This document shows, piece by piece, positions 1-10,299 of a stretch of 64,000 bases of DNA (the first letter of the stretch is position 1; each line of letters begins with the position of its first letter). A program made the translations under genes and the position numbers. The notes beneath the pieces are model-generated. The model was not told the DNA's origin. It was given only the letters and a program-made list of their open reading frames with translations, and did not search any database. Origin of the DNA: Tetracentron sinense (taxonomy: Eukaryota > Streptophyta > Magnoliopsida > Trochodendrales > Trochodendraceae); NCBI GenBank assembly GCA_015143295.1, contig CM026559.1, positions 18,552,826 to 18,616,825 on the forward strand, given 5' to 3'.

Positions 1-800
1 TAATGGATGTCTCCATAGCCATATACGACCTGCAAAACAACTTTTCGTCACCCTAGAGTGACACTACAATTTACCCGGGACCCGATCTGGGCTCATTGAT
101 GGACCACATAAAATCACAACATCACATAGGGGTCTCCAACCCTTTTTCACTCACGCCAAAAGACATGCATATACTTCTAATAAAAGAATATAGCAAAATA
201 ATGGGAAAAAGAGAAGAAAAGAGAGGGGTTTTACTTGCTTCATGCTTTTCGAGGCAGCTAGTGCAAAAACAGGCACCGCCAACACGTCCGGGAGGGCGAT
301 CAACCCTAAGATAAAGCTCCTCTCTCTCTAACTTTCACTTTCTCTCTCTACCTTTTTTTCTCTCTCTACACGTAAATTGAGGCGTCAGGTAAGAAATCAG
401 ATGCCGCCAACACGTCGGGGATGTCAAAAAACCCTAAGTGGACCTCCCTTTCCTTTTCTCTCTCCTCTTTCTCTCTCTTCCTTTCTCTCTCCTCACTTTC
501 TCTCTCAAAAATGCTATGTGGCAGATCCTCCCCCTCTGAATACAGAACGTGAGAATTGGGGGAGGTTGGCCTCCATTTTATATATAAGGTCATGTGCTAT
601 GCACATGACCTTAATAAATATTCCCGTTGACCAAGTCAACGGTTTGACCGTTTTACTATTTTTCTACCTTCTCTCGTGTATACGGCCTCCGTAGTCCTAC
701 TTAAAACATCCAATTTTGACGAAACTTCAAGTGATCGAACTTGGGGTAGTCCGACACCTACTGTAAAAATTTCAGGAAAAAATACTGAGTTTTGACAACT
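1..800 (-). repeat. 3' LTR of Gy1, partial
   Basis: Matches 11331-12137 closely, starting at the shared words around TAATGGATGT and ending at TTTTGACAACTG. It contains a C/T-rich microsatellite-like tract (about 432-520). On its inner side it abuts integrase codons for RVHN directly at 800/801, so the end of the integrase, the polypurine tract and the first bases of the LTR have been deleted. Confidence 0.8.
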
Positions 801-1283
801 GTTGTGAACCCTTTCCAGCTCTGGTGGTAACGCCAAACGGTAGGCTACACCTCCTATTTTAGCAAAAATCTCAAAAGGTCCAATGAATCGCGAACTTAAC
901 TTTCCCCGCTTTGCGAATTGTACAATACCTTTTGATGGAGAGATTTTCAAGAAGACATGATCGCCGACTTGAAACTCTAAGTCTCGGCGCTTTCCATCTA
1001 CATAGCTTTTCTGTCAACTTTATGCAGATAATAACCTGGATCGAATCAACTCGATCTTCTTTGTTGTTTCTTGCACCAACTCAGGTCCTAGTAGCTTACG
1101 TTCCCCTACTTCAGTCCAACATACTAGCGACCGACAACTCCTGCCGTACAAGGCCTCGTAAGGAGCCATTTGAATACTTGCCTGATAACTGTTATTATAT
1201 ATAAACTCGATCAATGGTAAGTGATCATCCCAGTTTCCCTGAAAGTCTAGACTGCAAGTGCGCATCATATCTTCTAGTGTTTG
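801..1283 (-). pseudogene. pol: Gy1 integrase C-terminal part
   Basis: The minus strand encodes the end of a Ty3/gypsy integrase: an RTIQTLEDMMRTC-like stretch next to sL1, the YNNSYQASIQMAPYEALYG block typical of the region after the catalytic Glu, then a frameshift and the KISPSKG..RGKLS..F.GPFEI block of the C-terminal domain. The frame stops at the junction with the LTR after RVHN, so the chromodomain-like tail is missing. It continues the integrase interrupted at 5667. The 5 bp at 1279-1283 (GTTTG) are the target duplication of sL1. Confidence 0.85.
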
Positions 1284-1629
1284 TGTAGAACCCCAAAAAT
1301 TTTGCCCATGTATTGGAAACCGAGCCAAAGCTTTAGGCCTTTGCAATCTTCCATTTCTATGAAAGGAAAAATTTTAAAGAAACTTTAGGTGTTAAGAGGT
1401 GGGATTCCTAAGTTGGATATATTAAAATCCGGTTTACTGAACTCCATTCACAGATCAGTTATCTTTAGGGAAAATTTGGTCAATGAATAAAGAGGAAATT
1501 AGAAATTCTGAGATGCTAGAAATGTGCCCCTTCGAAAAATGAATCCAACGCAAGTTGAATCGTCAAAATCCAACGAATGAGTCAAACGGTAAGGCTGAAA
1601 CGGTGCAATGGGTCAAAAACCTGCAGAGC

Positions 1630-1823
1630 ACCGATCGCTAGGGATCGATCGGTTCACAACCGATCGCTTGGTCCACAACCGGTCGATCGGTAGCTATCGA
1701 CTGGTTAACTTTTTTGTATGGGAAAATTTTTCAGAGGGCATGTTTTTGACCGAGAGCTCGGTTAAGAACACCGATCGCTCTGTAGGCGACCGATCGCTCG
1801 GTATTTACCACCGATCGATCGGT
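1630..1823 (+). repeat. Palindrome-rich U3 module in sL1
   Basis: Multiple variants of the palindrome ACCGATCGATCGGT (for example at 1810-1823), separated by GGTAGCTATCGAC and TTTTTTGTATGGG and by a CAGAG word. The same succession occurs in the other gypsy LTRs here and, divergently, in the copia LTR. Confidence 0.8.
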
Positions 1824-3068
1824 ATATCGGGTTTTGCAGAATTTCATTAAGGGCTTTTTCGGCATTTGGGTATTACACCTTTTGCCTATAAGGCATGCCC
1901 GAGTCTTGAGGGCTCATTCAACACACTTAGGATATTTGAGAGCTAAGGAGAGAAGAGAAAGGGGTTTCCTAACGTAGGGTTTGCATTCGGGGAGAAATCA
2001 AAGGGGCTGTGAACCCACAATCACCTCAAGCTTGTTCTTCTTCAAGTTCTCGGCTCAAGCTCGTGAGGAGCACTTTCCCCAAGCTAGGGCAGCGACTCAC
2101 GCACGTTTTTGCACGGGGTTTCTTCCTCATTTGTCAAATTCGGAACCTTTTACCACCCTCCTAGTTCATACCTCTTTTCTTTCCTTCTTCTTTTTTATTT
2201 TTCCCTAATGTATAAACCTAATAGGAGATGTGATGGAAGTGGTGTGAGAATGGATGTTGGGCGATGGATGCCGTGTGAATGATGTGATGAATGAAATGGG
2301 AAGGATATTGTACAAATAATAAACATACTTGCGTGTTGTGAATATAAACCCACCTAGAAAAGTATGATGTAGGCTCTAATGAATAATGTACACACTACGT
2401 GTTTGATGAAATGCCAAGGTGAATAAAATGAGTTATAAATTAAGAAATGCATGCCTAAACACTTATGAAATTGCTAGGGAATATGATAGTGTGATTCCTC
2501 GTTTTCCTCAAATTGCATAATTAATAGTCGTTCAATTATTGATATGCTATGTCTTGTTGAAATCCCCAAATGTCACATTTAATTCAAAATGCAAGTATGT
2601 ACACGATCTCACGAGCACGGCATGCATGACATGGTTTCTCGGTATTTAAAAAAAAATAAAGGATTAGAGGTGGGACATGTGTTACGACATGTTTTGCCTC
2701 GCTTTTGTCAAGAACAAGAACAAGTTGCGTTCATATAGGAAGAGGGGCCTCCCCTCTCTCACAAGTAGCATGAACATGTTTATTTTCCAAGCAAGCCAGC
2801 ATGATATCAGCATAACACGCATGACAGGATCAGGCAAGACAGACATGACAGGTTTTCCATGAAAAGGGTATTTTAAGTCAAGTCAAGTGCATGAAGATTT
2901 TCAAGAGATTTATCGGCTTTTATGTGATGCAAGCATGAATATAAACTGCTCTGCTTTCTTGTTATTATATGAATTTCTTCCTGCTTTATATATATTGTTA
3001 TTGCTATGCTATGACTGTTGGTTAGTATTTGGTACCCGTTGAGTATTCCATTCTCAACTGTACTTCTT

Positions 3069-3197
3069 ATGTCGGCAGGTGATAGTGGAGCGGCTACTCC
3101 TTTCGATGTCTGTGCTCCTAGACCTTGGGTAGAAGAAGAGTATGTCGAGGAACCTATAGAGGAACCTCCGGTAGAGGGTTATTATTGGAGGTGGTAG
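3069..3197 (+). CDS. Conserved LTR small ORF, sL1 copy
   Basis: 42 codons from ATG (MSAGDSGAA...) through the acidic core PWVEEEYVEEP to a TAG stop. The same frame is open in the equivalent place of seven LTR copies in this window, and many of the differences between copies fall at third codon positions. It resembles no gag, pol or env domain I know. It lies in the 3' third of the LTR, so a transcript starting in U3 would carry it as an upstream ORF in its leader. It is predicted to be a small acidic soluble peptide without a signal sequence. Function unknown. Confidence 0.5.
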   Translation: MSAGDSGAATPFDVCAPRPWVEEEYVEEPIEEPPVEGYYWRW

Positions 3198-3487
3198 ATT
3201 CTGAGTGAATAGCTGTGGGTGAGTTAAGAGAGATATATTCATGTATTTTGGCGGGCCTGTCCGCACTTTCTTTTGTATATCTTTTTGTATAAACTTGGAT
3301 CATGTATATATAAATACACATAGAGGTTTTTGGTTAAGTCTTCCGCTGTGCTTTGGAGTTATGTTTCCGCAATTATGTACTCTATGGTATATGTTCCAGG
3401 TCTTTTGCCGGTTATTTTGGTCAAGCAAGTCATGATGAGTCGCCCAAGATTCACTTTAACTCCTAGGGTGGGTTTTGGGGTGCGACA

Positions 3488-3510
3488 GTTTGTATTGTGC
3501 GCTCAGACTA
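3488..3510. other. pol: 23-bp integrase remnant between two solo LTRs
   Basis: Consists of GTTTG (second target duplication of sL1), 13 bp of the original integrase, and GACTA (first target duplication of sL2). Read on the minus strand, the 13 bp plus the duplications supply the missing SERTIQ codons between 5667 and 1283. This proves that both LTRs are separate insertions. Confidence 0.9.
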
Positions 3511-3807
3511 TGTCGCTACCCAAAACCCACCCTAGAGTTAGAGTGAACTTTGGACGACTAATCATGACTTGCTTGACAAACCATCCTATAAAAACCCACA
3601 AAGCATATACAAAGAGTATATAAACAGCGGAAACATATTCTAACTTAGCACAGCGGAAGACTTAACCAAACCTCTATGTATATACATAAGTGATCCAAGT
3701 TACACAAAAGGAGTCCAAAAGAAAGTGCGGACAGGCCTGCCAAAATACATGGATATACATCTCTCAACTCACCCACAACTCTATCACTCAGAATCTACAA
3801 CCACTAC

Positions 3808-3927
3808 CTAATAGTAGCCCTCTACCGGAGGTTCCTCCAAAGGTTCCTCGACGTACTCCTCCTCCACCCATGGGCCAGGAGCACAGACATCAAAAGGAGC
3901 AGCTGCTCCGCTATCACCTACCGACAT
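3808..3927 (-). CDS. Conserved LTR small ORF, sL2 copy
   Basis: 39 codons starting MSVGDSGAA and containing PWVEEEYVEEPLEEPP, ending YY-TAG. Compared with the other subfamily A copies it keeps the PFDVCAP segment. The start codon follows a conserved GCTCAGCCGTACTTCTT leader. Function unknown. Confidence 0.5.
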   Translation of the reverse strand: MSVGDSGAAAPFDVCAPGPWVEEEYVEEPLEEPPVEGYY

Positions 3928-5314
3928 AAGAAGTACGGCTGAGCATGGAATACTCAGCGGGTACCAAATACTAACTAATAGTCATAGCATAAAAATGGCA
4001 ATCCATAAATCAGGAGCAATTCATATATATTAAACGGGAACAATTCATGTCATACAAGGAAGTAAAGCAATTTATAATCATGCTTGCATTTCGTAAAAGC
4101 TGATAAAACCTCTTGAAATCATTGTGCGCTTGACTTGACATTGAAATATCCTTTTCGTACTTGAAAGCTTGTCATGCTTGTCTTGCTTGATCTTGTCGAG
4201 CGTGTCGTACGTGTCATGCCATGCCATGCGTGCTTGCTTGTGATCATGTAACTTGTGAGATACACTTGTGAGATATCCTTGTGAGATGCGCTTGTGAGAT
4301 GCCTTGAGAGGGAAGGGAGACCCTTCTTCATGATATGTATGTACTTGCGAGGGAAGGGAGGCCCTTCTTTATGCTATGCACTTGTCAGTGAGGGGAGCCC
4401 CTCGTGGCATGTTTGTTCTTGTTTTCTTGTGAAAAGCGAGGTAAAACATATCGTAGGATATGTCCCACCTCTAATCATGTTCTTGAAAATACGATAAATC
4501 ATGTCATGCATGCCGTGCTCATGGAAGTCGTGTGCATACTTGCAATTGAATTTAGATATGACATGTTTGGGGATTTCACAATACATTGCACATCACCATT
4601 TAAACAAGTAACAAATTAAACAATTTAGGGAAAGCGCGAAAAACACACTATTATGACCCAAACAATTTCCATAAACTTTGAGCATGCATTTTCTTAATTT
4701 ATTATTCATTTTATTCACCTTGGCATTCCATCAAACATGGTATGTTCATTATTTGTTAACCCTACAACATGCTCTTCTAGGTGGGTTATAATTCCATCAT
4801 ACATGTTTGTTCATTATGGATACAATGCCCTCCCCATTTCAATTATCACAACACAACCATTGGCATCCCGTCGCCCATTCCATCTCCCTTCACAACATCC
4901 ACACATCCTAACTCATAGCACAAGCATAGATGAAGGAAAACAAAGAAACATGGAGGAAAAGAGGAACTATAACTAGGAGGGTAGCAAGAAGTACCGACCT
5001 TGACAAATGAGGGAAAGAATCCCCTTCCCAAAACGCTCGTGAGGCGCTGCCCTAGCTTGGAACAAGAGCTCCACGAGTTCTTGAGCTTGAATCTTGAAGA
5101 AAATGGGCTTGAGGTTGATCTAAGTCTTCACCGCTTTTGATTTCTTCCCTAAATGGAACCCTAGGTTAGAAATCGTCCTCTCCTCTTTCTCTAACTCTCA
5201 AATGTCTCTAAGTATTATAAATGAGCCCTAAAGACTCAGGCAACCCTTAAGAGTAAAGAGTGAAACGCCAAAAGACCAAAACACCCTTACTGAATTTTCT
5301 GTAAAACACGATAC

Positions 5315-5454
5315 ACCGATCGATCGGTGGTCGATACCGAGCGATCGGTTAAAAATCTACTCTCTGGAACCCCATACAAAAATCTTGACCAATCGATAGC
5401 TACTGATCAATCAGTTTTGGACCGATCGATCACTCCATGGACCGAGCGATCGGT
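5315..5454 (-). repeat. Palindrome-rich U3 module in sL2
   Basis: Begins with a perfect ACCGATCGATCGGT and ends with ACCGAGCGATCGGT. Between them lie ACTCTCTGGAA, CCCATACAAAAAT and CGATAGCTACTGATC, the same ordered words as in the copia LTR module at 26414-26598. Confidence 0.8.
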
Positions 5455-5666
5455 GGTCTGCAGGTCCAAACTGTTTTGGCCATATCTTTTGACTCATTCG
5501 TCGGATTTTGACGATTCAATTTGTGTTGGGTTCGTACTTCGAAAAGGAACATTTCTGACATTTTGAAATTTCCAATTTCTTTCTTATTTATTAATTGTAC
5601 TACTTTAAAGGTAAATTGGCTACGAAAGTGCCATGCATTAAGTATGAAAATGTCCGGGGCTCTACA

Positions 5667-8339
5667 GACTATCCATCGGTTTTCGGATGATAAGCTGTAC
5701 TCATATTTAACTGTGTACCTAAAGCTTCCTACAAGCTCCTCCAAAATCGGGAAGTAAATCATGGATCACGATCTGAGACAATAGATACCGGCACACTATG
5801 CAGCTTCACAATCTCCTTGATGTACAACTTTGATAAATTTTCCAGGGTTATGGTATCCTTGATGGTGAGAAAGTGAGCTGACTTCGTGAATCGATCAACT
5901 ATCACCCAAACGGCGTCGTGTCCACTCCTTGTTTTTGGTAACCCCACCACAAAATCCATCGTAAGGTGCTCTCATTTCCACCCGGGAATAGCCAATGAAT
6001 TTAAAAATTCAGGTGGTTTCTGATGTTCTGCCTTGACTTGCTGACAAACAAGGCATCGAGATACATACTCTGTAATTTCTCTCTTCATGCCGTTCCACCA
6101 GTAGTTATTCTTCACATCCTGATACATCTTTGTACTTCCAGGGTGCACCGCAAAACGAGATCGATGTGCCTCACTGAGCAGTTCATTCTTCAACTCAGGA
6201 TTTCCAGGCACACAGATTCGACCATTGAATCGAAGTATTCCATCTTCAGATTCTTCAAAATCCCCCACTTTTCCTTGAAGAATCTTATCTCTGATAACCT
6301 TGATCTCTTGATCTTCCAACTGTGCTTCTTGAATCTTCTGTAATAACACTGGCTTGGCCTGAATACTAGCCAACTTGGCACTATTACCCTGGAATCCTAG
6401 ACTCAAATTCCAACTCTTGAATTCTTTGATCATCTTCCATCGCTCTACCCTCATATATGCTACAGATCTAACTGTCTTTTTACTCAGGGCATCAACAACC
6501 ACGTTACCCTTACCAGGATGATGCTGGATTACATAGTCATAATCCTTTAAGAATTCCATCCATCTACGCTGTCGCATAATGAGTTCCTTTTGGGAGAATA
6601 GATACTTTAAACTCTTGTGATCACTATAGATCACCAACTTCTCTCCATAAAGATAATGCCTCCAAATTTTTAGTGCGAACACTACCGCAGCTAACTCTAG
6701 GTCATGCGTTGGATAATTCCGTTCGTGAATCTTGAGTTGTCTCAAACCATAAGCAATGACCTTTTTGTTTTGCATTAAGACACAACCGAGTCCCTTACCG
6801 GAAGCATCACAATACACCTCAAATCCTCCAGATCCTGAGGGAGTTTCAAATACTGGAGTGGTTGTTAATCTCTTCTTTAATTCTTGAAAGCTTCACTCCT
6901 GAGATGCCGTCCATTCGAACTTCACATCTTTCTTAGTCAATTCCGTTGTCGTTTTCCTAGGTGGGTTTCCTTACATTATCATAGGTGGTGACTAATGCTT
7001 ATGATCGAGAGTCTGATTATCATTAATGGAGCTGCTATCTTCGAGAAACCTTCTACAAATCTGTGGTAGTACCTAGCCAATCCGAGAAAACTTCGAACTT
7101 CAGTAACAGTGGATGGCCTTGCCCAATCGGTTACTGCCTGAATCTTGGAAGGATCAACAGATATTCCATTTCTTCACACAATATGCCCAAGAAAGGCTAC
7201 CTCTTCCATCCAAAACTCACACTTAGAAAACTTAGCATACAGCTGGTTATCTCTCAATGTTTGTAGCGTAATCCTCAAGTGCTCAGTGTGCTTCTCACGA
7301 CTAGGTGAGTACACCAAGATATCATTAATAAATACCACAATAAACTGATCTAAGTATGGCCTGAAAAAACGATTCAACAACTCCATAAAGGCCTAGGCAC
7401 ATTTGTCAGTCCAAAAGGCATCACCAAGAACTCGTAGTGACTATACCGAGTTCCGAATGCTGTCTTCTGAATATCTTCTTCTTTGACCCTCAATTGGTGA
7501 TAGCCGAACTGTAAATCATTCTTTGAAAACATTTGGGCACCTTACAACTGATCAAATAGATCATTGATCCTGGGGAGAGGATACTTATTCTTGATCATCA
7601 CTTGATTCAGCAGACGATAGTCTATACACAGACGCAGACACCCGTCTTTCTTTCGGACAAATAACACCAGTGCTCTCCATAGTGAAACACTAGGGTGGAT
7701 CAAACCCTTATCTAATAGGTCTTGCAACTGAATCTTCAGTTCTTGCAACTCAGCCAGACCCTTTCGATACGGTGTTTTAGATATCGAGTCTACACTTGGA
7801 GTAACATCAATTATAAAATCGATTTCTCTAGTAGGAGGGAGTCCTGGTAATTCATCAGGAAACACATCTTGAAACTCTTTGACCACCAGGGTATTCCCTA
7901 AAGTGTCATCTTCATCTTTATCGACCACCACTGTTGTTAAATACATAGTACACCCCTTATTTAGAAGGTGACATGCTTTAATTGCTGATATTAGCTTGGG
8001 TGCTTGACCTCAGATAATCCCCTGCATTTCGAACTCTGGGATGTCTGGAATTTGAAATATCACTTTCTTGGCATTACAATCTATCACTGCATGGTAATTA
8101 GCCAACCAATCCATCCCTAGGATAACATTATAATCCTTCATGTCTAACACGATCAGATCTGCTAACATTTGTACACTATTGAAAAGTATGGGACACCTAT
8201 CATAGACTGCTTTTGTGCACAGAACTTTCCCTGATGGTGTAGATATAGACATCATGCTTTTGAGTGTATCAGGTTTGTAACTTATGTGTTTAGCAAAACG
8301 AGTAGAGACAAACGAATGTGTAGCACCAGTGTCAATCAA
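5667..8339 (-). pseudogene. pol: Gy1 pol: protease, RT, RNase H, integrase N-terminal part
   Basis: On the minus strand, in order: protease with DTGATHSFVS (about 8010-8339) and the LGMDWL block; RT from about 7946 with LCIDYR.LN and YPLPRI; the RT catalytic box at about 7300 reads FINDIL, so the first catalytic Asp of the usual DD pair is Asn; RNase H with [15 protein letters not shown] and [15 protein letters not shown] (5972-6817); integrase HHCC zinc region ending [11 protein letters not shown] and a core starting TMDFVVGLPK. Frameshifts and stops separate these blocks, for example after PGWK and after SDRDP. It stops at the target duplication of sL2 and resumes at 1283. Confidence 0.88.
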
Positions 8340-8396
8340 AGCATAAGCAGGTACTTGAAATACTAAAAGTTTACCTTTGATGACACCTTCGGTCTG

Positions 8397-9358
8397 CTAT
8401 GCCCCTTCCTGGGTAATTGCAAACACTCTTCCTTTTCCGCCTTCCAATGCTAGTGGTTGAGCCCTGGGGAAATCCTTCTTGAAGTGTCCAGGCTTTCCGC
8501 ATTGGAAGCAAACCTTCATTCTACAGTCCTTGGTCAAATGGCCCTGACCACATTTCTGACACTTAAGCCCCAATCTTCCTGTAGACCCTTGGCTTTTCAT
8601 GTCCTCGAACTTTCTTTTCCTAGCAAACTGCTAGTTATTCTCCTTTATCTAGGGCTTCCCAATTGTCCTTTTGCCATTACCAGCACTAGACTGTGCTAGT
8701 TCTTCATGCACTCGCTCTACTCTGAGCGCTCTGTCTAGTATCTCTGAGAAGGAGGTAAATCGTTGAGCTGCCAACTTCCCTCTGATAGATGGCTTCAATC
8801 CTTCTTCAAATTTCTCAACCCACCACTGCTCATCCTCTACAAATCTCATAGCAAACCTCGAGAGCTGATTAAACTTCTGTTCATACTCGTTGACCGACAT
8901 ATTTCCTTGGGTCAGCTGAAAAAACTCCATCTCCTTCCTCTTTTTCATCGATGCTAAAAAATCCCGCTCATAAAACAATTTTGTGAATTTTGCCCAAGTC
9001 ACGGGCCTCTGATGCGTTGGAACTGTCCTTTCTGCCTCACCTTCAAGTAGAAAGATAGCGAACTCGGGCTTGTCATTTTCTGCAAGGACATAGCCCTAAA
9101 AACTTTTTCCAAACTTCAAATCCAATTTTCTGCCTTTAATGGATCAGTTGTGCCCGGAAAGGCTGACGGTCCAAGCCTTTTAAATTTTTCCAATCAGGTC
9201 ACATTCCCATGCTCTGGCATGGTAGCGATGGGGATACGACTACCATTCCCATTTCCATTCATATTCTGGGCCTGTTGCTGTTGAATTAGGTTGGCTAGGG
9301 CTATAATAGCCTCGAGTGCCCTAGCCAAGGTATTCTCGGGTGCTCGTTGAGGTGGCAT
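8397..9358 (-). pseudogene. gag: Gy1 gag
   Basis: Starts with ATG at 9358 (MPPQRAPENTLARALEA, a typical gypsy gag opening), then a Q-rich stretch. After stops and a frameshift comes a retrotransposon gag block (8649-9002) with FYERDF, EFFQLTQGNMSVNEYEQKF and FEEGLKP. Two zinc knuckles follow: CQKCGQGHLTKDC, one residue shorter than the usual spacing, and CFQCGKPGHFKKD, whose last Cys is replaced by Phe. The frame passes from ..AITQEGA through one stop into the protease leader and IDTGA with no intervening sequence, unlike bodies A and B. Confidence 0.85.
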
Positions 9359-10102
9359 GATTCACCTATAATTATAAAGTAACGAACTTTTAATAATAAA
9401 ATGAAACTGAAATGCACTGAGAATTTGATATCCAAAAAAGAGACATTTCATTCATTTCATCTTTAATATATACACACCACACCATGTACGTGAACATACT
9501 ACATCATAGTATACAAAACATCATATCCGCTGTACAAGTATATTCCACTCAAAATCTATGAGTCGAGTGATAAGAAGACCGCCTAGGGCATCTACTATAC
9601 TCCAAAACCATACAAATGCGCTACAGTCTCCCCTCCTGACTCCCTACTCCTACATCTAAACCTCAGTCGAGGTAGACGGACTACTCACCTCCACTGACTT
9701 CTTCTTACTCTGCTTACGGTTGTTCAAAATCGCACGATACTTTCGTGTCATAAGCCTCTTAGATGATAGGGGTGGAGGTATCCAACCAGCCCCATCCGGA
9801 CTAGGCTTGATGTCTGCCAGTACCCTCTTGACTTGCCTCAAAATCTCACGACGTACCCGGGCTGGTACCGCAAGCTTCATCGGAGTTGGGGGTGGCATCC
9901 GTTCGTCAAATCACGCAAGCAGAAGACTTTACCTGCGAAAATGTAGGAAATTTAAACATTTATCAGATGCTTCCAAAAAGCAAATAATACCTGTCATCAC
10001 AATAGCCATCATACAAACCATATACCTGTATTATTTACATCAAGTTTGTTTTACAAGAGTAGGTGCCTCTATTACGCCGGGTAGAGCTTGTACAAGCATC
10101 CA
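9359..10102. other. Gy1 leader region, mostly non-coding
   Basis: AT-rich sequence between the gag start and the right LTR. It holds the small ORF at 9656-9898. No primer-binding site complementary to the initiator Met tRNA is recognisable. Part of it may already belong to the LTR. Confidence 0.4.
9656..9898 (-). CDS. Small basic hypothetical ORF upstream of Gy1 gag
   Basis: 80 codons from an ATG (MPPPTPMKLAVPARVRRE) with a Lys/Arg-rich middle and a Ser/Thr-rich end. It lies between the right LTR and gag on the element's coding strand. I do not recognise the family. It could be an extra ORF in the leader or a chance frame. Only one copy is visible, so conservation cannot be judged. Confidence 0.25.
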   Translation of the reverse strand: MPPPTPMKLAVPARVRREILRQVKRVLADIKPSPDGAGWIPPPLSSKRLMTRKYRAILNNRKQSKKKSVEVSSPSTSTEV

Positions 10103-10156
10103 AAAAGTCCAGTTGGACTTTTCACTTACTGGTCAGCAGCTCCGAGATCTGCTGAC
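10103..10156. other. Two adjacent hairpin-forming inverted repeats
   Basis: 10103-10122 is the near-perfect palindrome AAAAGTCCAGTTGGACTTTT. 10132-10139 GTCAGCAG pairs with 10149-10156 CTGCTGAC across a 9-base loop. They lie at the inner side of the right Gy1 LTR, where an LTR end or RNA structure near the primer site would be expected. Confidence 0.55.
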
Positions 10157-10299
10157 ATAAAAAGTCAGTGAGCTATGAAGCCCAATAAAACCACAATCCT
10201 TCTAAACTATTTTCCATATAATAACACGCATCAATAATAATATAATAAACAATTCAATTTGCTTGTTACAGTAAAATAGAACTGTATATAATAAACTGT

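Larger units (their letters stand above)
1284..3487 (+). mobile_element. Solo LTR sL1 (gypsy subfamily A)
   Basis: Starts TGTAGAACCCC and ends GGGTGCGACA, with perfect 5-bp target duplications GTTTG at 1279-1283 and 3488-3492. There is no internal region, primer site or polypurine tract, so it is a solo LTR left by LTR-LTR recombination. It resembles the LTRs of the chain at 25621-63598. It contains the palindrome module (1630-1823), the small ORF (3069-3197) and a region around 2220-3050 with CATGACA-like short repeats. Confidence 0.92.
3511..5666 (-). mobile_element. Solo LTR sL2 (gypsy subfamily A, opposite orientation)
   Basis: On the minus strand it starts TGTAGAGCCCCGGACA and ends GGGTAGCGACA. 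The target duplication GACTA lies at 3506-3510 and 5667-5671. It has no internal region. With sL1 it forms a 2.2-kb inverted repeat with a 23-bp centre. It contains the palindrome module (5315-5454), the small ORF (3808-3927), TTGTGAGAT repeats near 4250-4310 and a TATA-like TTATAAAT near 5215. Confidence 0.92.

Noticed and set aside
366-694. Overlapping frames rich in Arg/Glu or Ser/Pro/Leu
   Set aside because: They come from the C/T-rich tract of the Gy1 LTR; both strands are open because of low complexity.
2677-2862. Short frames in the LTR interior as genes
   Set aside because: Not conserved in position or frame between LTR copies, unlike the small ORF at the 3' third.
1284-5666. One large foldback (inverted-repeat) transposon
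   Set aside because: Two different target duplications and 13 bp of original integrase between the halves show two independent solo LTRs.
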